Shown piece by piece: positions 1-7,887 of a stretch of 20,759 nt of DNA. The notes beneath the pieces were generated by a model. The model was not told where the DNA came from. It made no database searches and saw nothing but the letters and a program-made list of their open reading frames with translations. The stretch's first letter is position 1. The number at the start of each line of letters is the position of its first letter. A program made the translations under genes and the position numbers. Origin of the DNA: an uncultured Collinsella sp. (GTDB lineage Bacteria; Actinomycetota; Coriobacteriia; Coriobacteriales; Coriobacteriaceae); NCBI GenBank assembly GCA_900554595.1, contig USHZ01000014.1, forward strand, positions 1 through 20,759, in the 5' to 3' direction.

Positions 1-1850
1 CCGTTGGTGCCCAGGGCAAAGACCACGATCTTGCCGGCAAGGTTCTGCTGGATATAGCCCTCAAATGTCGCGCGGCCCGCATCAAACTGGCGTCCCTTTT
101 CGGCATCGATATGGCTGTGCGGGAACACGCCGTCAAAGGAATCAACGGCGCGCAGCGACACGGAGTCGCCGATCATCAACAGGTCGTAGGAGCCATCGGG
201 GAAGCCGTCGTTGTCCTTGTCGGTGTCGTCGGCCGCCTGCTGGTCGGCGGGCGCGGTGTTTTTGGCTTCCTTGTTCAGAACCTCGGCGCCCTCGCCGCTC
301 AGCGCAGACGTTTCGGGCACAAAGATCAGGCCACCCAGTGCAATGACCAACACGACAGCGCAGGCTGCGCAGACAGGGACGTGCGCGCGTGCCCAGTTGG
401 CGGGCGTGGTGGTGCCATCGCGGAATTCGGCGACGGTGCGGCCGAAGGCGCCCTTTCTAAACGGCGTTTCGATAAAGCGATAGGAGCACTCGGCTACGGC
501 GACCACCAGCAGCACCTGCAAAATGTACTGCCACCAGGGCGTATCGTTGATGTTGGCGACCGGGTTCATGAGCAACAGCAGCGGATAGTGCCACAGGTAG
601 ATGCTGTACGAGCGCTTGCCAACCCACACGAGCGGCTCGGCGGACAGCGCGCGGGCAACCATTCCCTGGGGCTGCACGCAGGCCGCGATGACCATGAGCG
701 TGAGGATGGAACATAACAGCGTGCCGCCGCGATACTGGAACGCGGTGTAGCCGTTGGTGAGCGCGACCATGGCGGCAAGGCCAACCAGGCCCACGACGCC
801 CAACACATCGATGGATGCAGGCGAGGACCAAAAGCGCACGAGGGCGCTCGGCTGTGCCGGGGCGGTCTCGGCTGATTCGTCGGCCTTCTCGCCAGACTTG
901 CCCTCGGCGTTCTTGCCGTGCTTGGCGGTGCCAGCCAGGCGATTGAGCCCCAAACGATGTGCGAGACGCACCGGCGCCAGGTCGCGATCGGGGATAAAGG
1001 CCATCCAGGCACCCAGGAGCAGCGAGAACACGCGGGTGTCGGTGCCGTAGTACACGCGGCTGGGGTCGGCGGCAGGGTTGTAAAGCACCATCATGGCGAG
1101 GGCTGATACCGCGGCAAGGCCCAGAACCACGCGGCGCGTGTTGGGCTTGCTCACATGCATGGATACCATGGCAAACAGCAGTGGCGGCCAAATCAGGTAG
1201 AACTGTTCCTCGATGGCAAGCGACCAAAAGTGCGTGAGCGGCGAGGGGTCGCCCAGGGCATTGAAGTACGAGACGTTTTGGGCAATCTGCCACCAGTTGT
1301 TGAAGAACAGCAGCGACGGCAGGATGTCGGGGCGCATCTTGGTGAGCATCACGTGGTTAAAGATGGTGCACAGCGCGCAGGTCACGAACACTACCGTTAC
1401 CACGGCGGGGACCAGGCGACGGATGCGGCGAATCCAGAAGCTCTTAAGGTCGATGCGGCCGGTCTTAGCGACTTCGTTGAGCAGCAAGCGCGTGATCAGA
1501 TAGCCCGAAAGCACAAAGAAGATCGTGACGCCAAGCAGGCCGCCCTGAGCCCACGTGAGGTTGAGGTGATAGAGCACCACCGCGACGACGGCGAGCGTAC
1601 GCAGACCGTCGAGCGCAGGAATGTAGCGAGATTTGGGGCGAGCGGTCGCCTGCTGGTCGGTAGCGGACGAGCGTGTGGCGCCGGTGTTGGTCTTGGCTGC
1701 ATGGGAGCCCTTGTTGGTTGGCGTTCGATGCGGGCTCGGGCCGCGTCGCGACTCGCCGGTGCGGCGGTCGGCGCGCGGGCGTTCGTGCGGCGCCTGGTTA
1801 TCGGGCGCGCGGCGCGGGCCGCGTGGGCTCGATTGTGGGAATTGTTCCAT
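1..1850 (-). CDS. Acyltransferase-3 / SGNH membrane O-acyltransferase (OatA/OafA-like), C-terminus cut by window edge
   Basis: Reading from ATG at 1850 leftwards the frame stays open to base 1 (616 codons), so the protein is truncated only by the window. Residues 1-77 are Arg/Pro/Thr-rich and probably a disordered cytoplasmic tail. From about residue 78 the classic acyltransferase-3 start appears (YIPALDGLRTLAVV, then VLYHL), with the R-x10-H pair at R84 and H95, then GVTIFFVLSGYLITRLL. Many hydrophobic segments follow; the last is about residues 498-511. An extracytoplasmic linker (about 512-555) leads to an SGNH esterase-like domain with block I GDS at 561-563 and ALGTNG at the truncated end. 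Family role: moving acyl (usually acetyl) groups across the membrane onto cell-wall or surface glycans. The acceptor cannot be told from sequence. No good Shine-Dalgarno precedes the ATG, so the start could be elsewhere in the disordered tail. Confidence 0.9.
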   Translation of the reverse strand, partial: MEQFPQSSPRGPRRAPDNQAPHERPRADRRTGESRRGPSPHRTPTNKGSHAAKTNTGATRSSATDQQATARPKSRYIPALDGLRTLAVVAVVLYHLNLTWAQGGLLGVTIFFVLSGYLITRLLLNEVAKTGRIDLKSFWIRRIRRLVPAVVTVVFVTCALCTIFNHVMLTKMRPDILPSLLFFNNWWQIAQNVSYFNALGDPSPLTHFWSLAIEEQFYLIWPPLLFAMVSMHVSKPNTRRVVLGLAAVSALAMMVLYNPAADPSRVYYGTDTRVFSLLLGAWMAFIPDRDLAPVRLAHRLGLNRLAGTAKHGKNAEGKSGEKADESAETAPAQPSALVRFWSSPASIDVLGVVGLVGLAAMVALTNGYTAFQYRGGTLLCSILTLMVIAACVQPQGMVARALSAEPLVWVGKRSYSIYLWHYPLLLLMNPVANINDTPWWQYILQVLLVVAVAECSYRFIETPFRKGAFGRTVAEFRDGTTTPANWARAHVPVCAACAVVLVIALGGLIFVPETSALSGEGAEVLNKEAKNTAPADQQAADDTDKDNDGFPDGSYDLLMIGDSVSLRAVDSFDGVFPHSHIDAEKGRQFDAGRATFEGYIQQNLAGKIVVFALGTN

Positions 1851-1943
1851 AAAACATCATCCAATGACGAGAATAATCAGCACATATTCATTGTAGCTGC
1901 CTGCTCCTGTGAATGCTTGCTGCTGGCGCAACCTCAAGGGTGC

Positions 1944-1973
1944 GTTCACATCAAAGTGAACTAAAGTTATAGA
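1944..1973 (+). promoter_or_regulatory. Promoter with overlapping inverted repeat upstream of ribokinase operon
   Basis: TTCACA at 1945-1950 is 17 bases from TATAGA at 1968-1973, a reasonable sigma70-type promoter pointing at the ribokinase. An inverted repeat GTTCAC-N6-GTGAAC (1944-1961) covers the -35 box, as a repressor site would. The regulator is not identified. The rest of the 1851-2035 gap shows no other clear element. Confidence 0.45.
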
Positions 1974-2035
1974 GGTGCGAGAGCGCACGATCGACGCCGA
2001 CGGTGGGCGTAAGGCCTGCAGACGAGGAGGTTTCC

Positions 2036-2998
2036 ATGGCAGACAACGGCATTGTTGCGGTGTTCGGCAGTATGAACATGGACCTTTCGGTGGCGTGCGA
2101 GCGCATGCCGCGCGCGGGCGAGACCGTTGGCGGTAACGGTTTTATCACCAATGCCGGTGGTAAGGGTGCCAACCAGGCCGTGGCAGCTGCGCGCATGGGC
2201 GCGTGCACGTGTATGATCGGCGCGGTCGGGCGCGATGCGTTTGGCGATGCGCTGGTGGCGGGACTTCGGGATGCCGGCGTGGGCGTTGAGTTCGTGGCGC
2301 GGCGCGACGACGTGGAGACGGGCACGGCGACCATCATCCGCTGCGAGAGCGATAATCGTATCGTGCTGTCGCCGGGTGCCAACCATGCGCTTGCAGGCGA
2401 TGATGTGGCCTGTGCGCTGAGGCGCCTGGTGGCCGATGGGCTCGACGGAGGCGCCAGAGAGATTGCCCCGGGTGCCGGAAGCGTCTTTATCGCCCAGGGC
2501 GAATGTGACCTTGCGGCGACGGCCGAGGCGCTTGTTTGCGCTCACAGGCTGGGGTTCTATACGGTCTTTAATCCCGCGCCGGCCTGCGCCCTGCCGGCGG
2601 GTGCGTGGCCCGCGGTCGACCTGGTCTGTCCCAACGAGACCGAATGCCAGGCGCTGACGGGCATTCTGCCCACAGATGACGCGAGTTGTGTCGAAGCGCT
2701 TAATGCCCTGCTCGGCAAAGGCACTGGCGCCGCGGTCATCACGCTGGGCGGCGCCGGCTCGGTTACGCTCGGTGATGACGGCGAGCTGCTGCGCATGCCG
2801 GCGCTTTCGAGCTCGGTGGTCGACACCACGGCGGCCGGCGATACGTTTATCGGCGCGTTGGCGGCGGCTCGTCTAGAGGGCTTGCCGCTCTTTGAGTGCA
2901 TGGCCGCGGGTGCTCGCGCCTCGGCAGTGGCGGTGTCGCGCCTGGGCGCTCAGCAATCGATTCCCACGCGCGCCGAAGTTGAACATTGGTTTGGTTAA
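2036..2998 (+). CDS. rbsK: Ribokinase (PfkB family)
   Basis: A 320-residue cytosolic sugar kinase, close to the usual ribokinase length of about 305-310. It phosphorylates D-ribose at O5 with ATP, feeding the pentose phosphate pathway. Visible motifs: N-terminal FGSMNMDLS (10-18) for sugar binding, the glycine-rich GGKGANQ (41-47), NPAPA and CPNETE in the middle, and the PfkB signature TTAAGDTFIGAL with catalytic base D269 in AAGD (266-269). The ATG at 2036 was chosen over one 33 bases upstream because GAGGAGG lies 5 bases before it. A nucleoside hydrolase starts 30 bases downstream, so the ribose released from nucleosides is the likely substrate. Another PfkB substrate such as deoxyribose is possible but the NMD/GGKGAN signature favours ribose. 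Confidence 0.9.
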   Translation: MADNGIVAVFGSMNMDLSVACERMPRAGETVGGNGFITNAGGKGANQAVAAARMGACTCMIGAVGRDAFGDALVAGLRDAGVGVEFVARRDDVETGTATIIRCESDNRIVLSPGANHALAGDDVACALRRLVADGLDGGAREIAPGAGSVFIAQGECDLAATAEALVCAHRLGFYTVFNPAPACALPAGAWPAVDLVCPNETECQALTGILPTDDASCVEALNALLGKGTGAAVITLGGAGSVTLGDDGELLRMPALSSSVVDTTAAGDTFIGALAAARLEGLPLFECMAAGARASAVAVSRLGAQQSIPTRAEVEHWFG

Positions 2999-3028
2999 AC
3001 GATAAAGACGGAGAAGCGGAGTAGAACA

Positions 3029-4003
3029 ATGGCAACCAAGAAGCTGATCCTTGATCTGGATATGGGTGTGGACGATGCGATGGCGCTGGCCTATACCATC
3101 GCGAGCCCCGAGGTGGAGCTCGTGGGCATCACCACGTGCTTTGGCAACGTGCGCGTCGAGCAATCGGCGCACAACTGCCTGGCGGTGCTCGATCTGCTGG
3201 GTCGCCCCGAGGTTCCGGTATACCTGGGCGCCGATCGTCCCATTAAGGCGACTGAGCCCTATACACCGCCGGCGTCCACCATGCTCATTCACGGCAAGAA
3301 CGGCATTGGTGGGGCGAGCGTGCCCGCGTCGCCGTACGAGCCGGTGGGGGCGACGTCGGCCGACGGTAACGCGGCGGTCGATTACCTGATTGATGCCGCG
3401 CGCACTTATGGCCCCGATCTGATCTACGTGGCGACCGGTCCGCTCTCCAACCTGGCACTTGCCTTGGAGCGCGATGCGGCGGCGATGATGTCTATCGGTC
3501 GTGTGGTCATGATGGGCGGTGCGCTTACCGTGCCCGGAAACGTGAGCGCGGGCGCCGAGGCCAACATGGCAAGTGATCCCGAGGCGGCCGATGCCGTGCT
3601 GCGTTCGGGCCGCAAGCTCACTATGGTGGGTCTGGATGTGACGCATCGCGTGGTGCTCACGCGTCGCGACATTGCCGGCTGGACGGGCTCGGGCACCATG
3701 GCCGGTTGCGCGTTTGCGAGCATGGTGGAGCACTACATTGGCTCGTACGAGATGAACGCCCCCTACCTGGGTGGCTGCGCGCTGCACGATCCGCTTGCCG
3801 TCGCCGTGGCGATTGACCCCACGCTCGTGGGCGCGCTCGGATGTAACCTGCGCGTCGACCTGCTTGGCGAGTATCGCGGCCGCACCATCTGCGATGAGCG
3901 CCGTCTGTCCGATCCGGACAAGAGCGCGCTCGTGGCGCTGACCGTCGACGCCCCGCGCTTTCTGTCCGAGTTCAAGGCGCGTATGGCCCGCGTCCTGGGC
4001 TAA
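3029..4003 (+). CDS. Ribonucleoside hydrolase (inosine/uridine-preferring family)
   Basis: A 324-residue enzyme of the IU-nucleoside hydrolase family, which cleaves the N-glycosidic bond of nucleosides to give base and ribose. The calcium-binding aspartate cluster is at the N-terminus (ILDLDMGVDDAMAL, D9, D11, D15, D16). Other hallmarks are TGPLSNLA, the MMGG turn, EANMASDPEAAD, and the late HDP at 253-255 equivalent to the conserved active-site His-Asp. No signal peptide, so cytosolic. GGAG lies 7 bases before the ATG. It is the second gene after ribokinase and the last before a strong terminator: the pair forms a nucleoside salvage operon. Base preference (pyrimidine or purine, RihA/B/C) cannot be decided from motifs alone. 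Confidence 0.9.
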   Translation: MATKKLILDLDMGVDDAMALAYTIASPEVELVGITTCFGNVRVEQSAHNCLAVLDLLGRPEVPVYLGADRPIKATEPYTPPASTMLIHGKNGIGGASVPASPYEPVGATSADGNAAVDYLIDAARTYGPDLIYVATGPLSNLALALERDAAAMMSIGRVVMMGGALTVPGNVSAGAEANMASDPEAADAVLRSGRKLTMVGLDVTHRVVLTRRDIAGWTGSGTMAGCAFASMVEHYIGSYEMNAPYLGGCALHDPLAVAVAIDPTLVGALGCNLRVDLLGEYRGRTICDERRLSDPDKSALVALTVDAPRFLSEFKARMARVLG

Positions 4004-4014
4004 ATGATTTTCAC

Positions 4015-4053
4015 GCCCCGTCCCATGTAGTCAATTTGGGACGGGGCTTTTTT
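4015..4053 (+). terminator. Rho-independent terminator after nucleoside hydrolase
   Basis: An 11-bp perfect stem, GCCCCGTCCCA (4015-4025) with TGGGACGGGGC (4037-4047), an 11-base loop and then six T. The right arm and T tract recur before luxS near 16636-16652. Confidence 0.92.
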
Positions 4054-4101
4054 AGCTACCGAGTAAATGTGCCCGTTGGGGGAATAGTCGCACCACTTTG
4101 C

Positions 4102-4168
4102 TTGACAACAGACTAAACTAGCTATTAAACATTTACTATTCTGTTTAGATTGAATTTGCGGTCGTTTA
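4102..4168 (+). promoter_or_regulatory. Promoter / operator region of first LacI regulator
   Basis: TTGACA at 4102-4107 is a consensus -35; the best -10 is weak (TATTAA 4123-4128, 15-base spacing). Four half-sites lie across it: TAAAC at 4114 and 4126, GTTTA at 4143 and 4164. TAAACA (4126-4131) and TGTTTA (4142-4147) form an inverted pair 10 bases apart. The same half-site is repeated upstream of the isomerase operon, which suggests autoregulation plus control of that operon. Confidence 0.5.
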
Positions 4169-4230
4169 GTTGTTGAGTCACGGGGCGGTCAGGCCACGAT
4201 GCTCGACCGCGACCGTTACTAGGGGGAACA

Positions 4231-5241
4231 ATGGCTAAAGCAAGTGTTCGCGAGATCAGCCGCATCACCGGTTTTTCGCCTGCGACCGTGTCCAACGCGC
4301 TCAACCGCAAGCGCAGCGTGAGCGAGGAGACCGCCAAGGTCATCCTGGAGTGCGCACAATCGCTCGGCTACCAGCAGTCGACGCAGCTCGAGAGCATCCA
4401 GTTCGTGCTTGCGCGCAAGACGGGTGCCATCCTGGACGAGAGCACCTTCCATCCCGCGGTTATTGAGGGCGTGGAGCGTCAGGCGCGTCGCCACGGCATG
4501 AGCACGAGCTTTGTCTCGCTCGACTTTAGCGACCTGGACGCCGTGCGTCCGCAGGTCGAGGGTCTGATTGCCGATCCGGCCGCTGCCATTGTGCTAATGG
4601 GTACGGAGTTGGGCGAGGAGGACTACGCCTTGTTCGCTAACGCCGCCGCCCACTTGATTGTGCTCGATGGCTGGAGCGACCGCCAATACTTCGATGCCGT
4701 GGTCATTGCCAATACCGATTCGGTGCTGCGTGCTGTGGATTACCTCATCGAGAAAGGTCACAAGCAAATCGGCTATCTGGCGGGCGACCTTCGCATCCGC
4801 AACTTTAAGGACCGCGAGCGCGGCTATCGCCAAGCGCTTGAGGATGCGGACCTCGAGGCCAATCCGGCATGGCGCGTCACGCTGGGCACCACGCTCGAGG
4901 GCGCTTATCGCGACATGGGCGCGTGGCTCGACAGCGTCTCGCGCGACGACCTGCCGACGGCTTTCTTTGCCGAGAACGACGTGCTCGCCGTAGGCGCCAT
5001 GCGCGCGCTCAACGAGCACGGTATTCGCGTTCCCGAGGATGTTTCGATTATCGGCTTTGACGATCTGTCTTTGGGCGCCTTCTCCAACCCGCCGCTCACC
5101 ACGGTGCACGTTCCCAAGCACGAGGTGGGCGAAATTGCGGTGCGCCGCCTGGTGGGCAACATCCGCAATCCCAAGAGCTATACCTGCAAGACGGCCGTAT
5201 CGACCTATTTTGTCGAGCGCCAAAGCGTGCGCGAAATCTAG
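4231..5241 (+). CDS. LacI-family transcriptional regulator 1
   Basis: A 336-residue repressor-type regulator. The N-terminal helix-turn-helix and hinge are clear (VREISRITGFSPATVSNALN, then RSVSEETAKVILECAQSLGY), followed by a periplasmic-binding-protein-like effector domain to the end, including VDYLIEKGHKQIGYLAG and the late VPEDVSIIGFDDLSLG common to this family. AGGGGG precedes the ATG at 4231. It lies upstream of, and facing, a second LacI regulator; their stop codons overlap in CTAG (5238-5241). The GTTTA/TAAAC half-sites in its own upstream region recur before the isomerase-transketolase-kinase operon, so it probably senses a sugar or sugar phosphate of that pathway. Effector unknown. 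Confidence 0.92.
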   Translation: MAKASVREISRITGFSPATVSNALNRKRSVSEETAKVILECAQSLGYQQSTQLESIQFVLARKTGAILDESTFHPAVIEGVERQARRHGMSTSFVSLDFSDLDAVRPQVEGLIADPAAAIVLMGTELGEEDYALFANAAAHLIVLDGWSDRQYFDAVVIANTDSVLRAVDYLIEKGHKQIGYLAGDLRIRNFKDRERGYRQALEDADLEANPAWRVTLGTTLEGAYRDMGAWLDSVSRDDLPTAFFAENDVLAVGAMRALNEHGIRVPEDVSIIGFDDLSLGAFSNPPLTTVHVPKHEVGEIAVRRLVGNIRNPKSYTCKTAVSTYFVERQSVREI

Positions 5242-6233
5242 GCAGAACGGCGCTTGATGAGCGATGCCCCCAGCTCGATTTTGAGCGGGTGATGCTCGGC
5301 CTCGTCGATGACCTCGACGAGGCGTCGTGCGGCGATGGCGCCCATATACTGCGAAGGAACGTTGAGGGTGGTCAGCTGCGGCTGCACGTAGGTGCCGCCG
5401 ATGTTGTTGTCGAAGCCGACGATGCGTACGTCATCGGGCACGCGATAGCCGCGCTCGATGAAGGCTTTCATGGCTCCAATAGCCACATCGTCAAAGACGG
5501 CGACGTAGCTTTGGGCAAGGGACTCGCCCGAATCAATAATGTCGAGCATGCCCGAGTAGGCCTCGTCTAGATCGACGGCGAGCTCGTGGATGATGCCGCA
5601 TTTTTCTGACCCGGCTAGCTGACCGATGGCGTGCTCGTAGGCGAAACGTCGTTCGGTGAAGTTGCCCAAGGTAATGGGCGTCGTTAACAGGCCGGGGACC
5701 GATCCATACTTCGAATACAGGTACTGTACGGCAAGTGTCATACTGGCAGCGTTGTCGATCTTGACTGTGTCGACCCCAGCGCTCATGCATGAGTCCAGCA
5801 GCAGCAGAGGGCAGTCCAGCGATGCAAACGGCAAAAAATCCGACTCGTACATCTCGGTTGCGAGGATGATGACGCCGTCATATTGTGCCTCGGCGATGTC
5901 GGCGATCTGTTGGTGAATGTTTTCGAATGGCGAGTAGTTCACCAGCGAAAACGAGAATCCCGCATGCCTAAGGGCGCCCTCGACTCCGGCGAGCATGTCA
6001 GCGAAGAAGGGGGTCGCAAAGATGCGGCGCCGGTTAAAGGCAACCAAGGCAACGGTTCCGCTTCTTTGTCGCTCGAACTTAATCTTGCTAAAGTCGTAAC
6101 CTAGGGCTTCAGCGGTGCTGAGCACCAGCTGCCGTGTTTTTTCGCTTACGCCGCGTCGATTGTTAAGTGCAAGGGAGACGGCCGCTGCCGAGATTCCCAG
6201 CTGATCAGCAATTTGTTTTGCAGTAACGGCCAT
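5238..6233 (-). CDS. LacI-family transcriptional regulator 2
   Basis: A 331-residue LacI-type regulator reading from ATG at 6233. The helix-turn-helix is at the N-terminus (TAKQIADQLGISAAAVSLAL, then GVSEKTRQLVLSTAEALGY), and the effector domain ends with VPDDVRIVGFDNNIGGTYVQPQLTTLNVP. AGGAACC upstream can serve as ribosome binding site. It is transcribed divergently from the hydrolase-apiosidase-PTS operon, with a 152-base gap full of CTTAA/TTAAG-type inverted repeats, so it most likely represses that operon and itself. It is clearly a different protein from regulator 1, so the pair is not a fresh tandem duplication. Confidence 0.92.
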   Translation of the reverse strand: MAVTAKQIADQLGISAAAVSLALNNRRGVSEKTRQLVLSTAEALGYDFSKIKFERQRSGTVALVAFNRRRIFATPFFADMLAGVEGALRHAGFSFSLVNYSPFENIHQQIADIAEAQYDGVIILATEMYESDFLPFASLDCPLLLLDSCMSAGVDTVKIDNAASMTLAVQYLYSKYGSVPGLLTTPITLGNFTERRFAYEHAIGQLAGSEKCGIIHELAVDLDEAYSGMLDIIDSGESLAQSYVAVFDDVAIGAMKAFIERGYRVPDDVRIVGFDNNIGGTYVQPQLTTLNVPSQYMGAIAARRLVEVIDEAEHHPLKIELGASLIKRRSA

Positions 6234-6250
6234 GGTGGTTCCTAACGGTT

Positions 6251-6336
6251 GTTAACTTAAAACGAGCTTAACACTTGGATGTTCATTAAGCTAAATATTT
6301 AGTAAGTCAACTTAAGAATCGATAGAAGTTAAGTTG
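6251..6336. promoter_or_regulatory. Divergent operator region between LacI regulator 2 and hydrolase operon
   Basis: Several palindromes crowd this AT-rich gap. CAACTTAA (6308-6315) and TTAAGTTG (6329-6336) are perfect 8-bp inverted arms 13 bases apart. CTAAATATTTAG at 6291-6302 is a perfect 12-bp palindrome. GTTAACTTAA (6251-6260) and GCTTAAC add more CTTAA/TTAAG half-sites on the regulator side. These are candidate operators for regulator 2. I could not place convincing -35/-10 boxes. Confidence 0.55.
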
Positions 6337-6385
6337 CGTCCCCAGTAGAGTTTGTCTCAACAAACGCAACAGCAAGGGGGACGAG

Positions 6386-7858
6386 ATGATCAGCGTTATT
6401 TCCGAAATGCCCGTTACGGATGAGAGCTATCCGTTTTCGAGCGCCGAGCGCTACTGTCATCTGAGCGCGAATGGCTACGTCGAGCGCGAATATCGCGTTG
6501 ACGGCACCGCCAACGTATATCGCACTGCCGACGAAGATGGCGGCGTAGAGGTCATGACCGCCGATGCCCCCTATTCCAATCGCATTGTTGTCCGCGCGCC
6601 CAAAGATCCGGCGCAGGCGAGCGGCAACGTGGTGGTCGAGATTATCAACCCCACGTCGTTCATGGAAATCGAGCGCATGTGGATTCTGGGCTACGGCGAG
6701 TTTGTGCGCTCTGGTGACATCTATGTAGGCATCACCAGCAAGCCCAATACCATCTCCAAGCTCAAGGAATTCAATCCCGATCGCTATGCCTTTATGAGTT
6801 GGGCGAACCCGACTCCCGAGCGACCCTTCGACTATGATCCGGCCGAGCTCGAGCGCGGCGGCGCACTTCCCGACATGGACATCTCCTACGAGACGGGTCT
6901 GTTTTGGGATATGCTGACCGATCTTGCGTGGCTCCTGCGCGAGGACTCCGACCTCAACCCGATCCGCGATTATCCGCACCAGGCGATCTGCCTTACGGGA
7001 TGGTCCCAGTCAGGCGCCTATCTGTTCCGCTACCTCAACAGCTTTGCCTATCGCGAGGAGGTGCGCCGCGACGGCCGCGTGTTTGACGGCTATCTGTCCG
7101 GCGGCGGCATCCATTCGCTGTGCACTCCCGTCAACCAGTATGAGTGCTGCCGGGACTATGCGCATCACCTGATGCGCGTGGAGCACGTCGAGGAGCCGTT
7201 CATCGCCCTTCAGACCGAAAGCGAGAACGGTCGCTTTGAGAGTTGGCGCACGCTTATGCCCGATAGCGATGCCCCCGATTTTAAGTACCGGCTGTACGAG
7301 GTGACGGGCGCCTCCCACGATACGCAGTGGAGCTATGTCGACTATTACCAGGACGACGAGGATCTTAAGCGTATCGACCACCTGCCGGTGTATGTCGGCA
7401 AGCATGCCGAGGCAAACGCCTATCCGTCGCAGTATCTCTTCCACGCTGCCTTCCGCAACCTGTTCCGTTGGGTCCGCACCGGCGCCGCGCCGGCAACGTG
7501 CCCGCGCATTGAGCTGGATGCAAACGGCGAGAACGTAAAGGATGCCCTGGGCAACACCAAGGGCGGTCTTCGCACCTGCCTGCTCGAGCATCCGTTTGCC
7601 CGTTACTCCAACACGAGCCTGGTCGAGCCGGGTCAGGGCACGGTCGATAAGACGAGCGACAAGGATGGGCTGTTTGGCCACATGGAGTCGTTCTCGGCAT
7701 CGATGCTCAAGGAGCTGTACGGATCGCTCGAAAACTATCGCGTCCTGTGCGAGCGCGATACGGCGATTGAGGTGTCGCAAGGCTTTGTCTGTGCCGAAGA
7801 CGCCCGGGCGATCGTTGACTTTGCCGTGAGGTCCGCGAGCGAGCGGGGACTGAACTAG
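6386..7858 (+). CDS. Alpha/beta hydrolase (Abhydrolase_10-type), probable cytosolic esterase
   Basis: A 490-residue protein with the nucleophile-elbow sequence GWSQSG at 205-210 (nucleophile S207), preceded by the helix DMLTDLAWLLRED and followed by AYLFRYLNSF, as in the large alpha/beta hydrolases of the Abhydrolase_10 type. A His in TGASHDTQW (near residue 312) is a candidate catalytic His. There is no signal peptide, so it should act in the cytosol. GGGGGA precedes the ATG. It is the first gene of the operon, 29 bases before the apiosidase-like enzyme, which suggests it removes an ester group (acetyl, malonyl or hydroxycinnamoyl) from an imported plant glycoside. That substrate is inference; the family contains few characterised members. 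Confidence 0.8.
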   Translation: MISVISEMPVTDESYPFSSAERYCHLSANGYVEREYRVDGTANVYRTADEDGGVEVMTADAPYSNRIVVRAPKDPAQASGNVVVEIINPTSFMEIERMWILGYGEFVRSGDIYVGITSKPNTISKLKEFNPDRYAFMSWANPTPERPFDYDPAELERGGALPDMDISYETGLFWDMLTDLAWLLREDSDLNPIRDYPHQAICLTGWSQSGAYLFRYLNSFAYREEVRRDGRVFDGYLSGGGIHSLCTPVNQYECCRDYAHHLMRVEHVEEPFIALQTESENGRFESWRTLMPDSDAPDFKYRLYEVTGASHDTQWSYVDYYQDDEDLKRIDHLPVYVGKHAEANAYPSQYLFHAAFRNLFRWVRTGAAPATCPRIELDANGENVKDALGNTKGGLRTCLLEHPFARYSNTSLVEPGQGTVDKTSDKDGLFGHMESFSASMLKELYGSLENYRVLCERDTAIEVSQGFVCAEDARAIVDFAVRSASERGLN

Positions 7859-7887
7859 TAGGTATTAAGACCGGAGAGGGGTCTGTA

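Noticed and set aside
65..1964. Several plus-strand frames opposite the acyltransferase
   Set aside because: The minus-strand frame has clear acyltransferase and SGNH motifs over the whole region; the plus frames have none.
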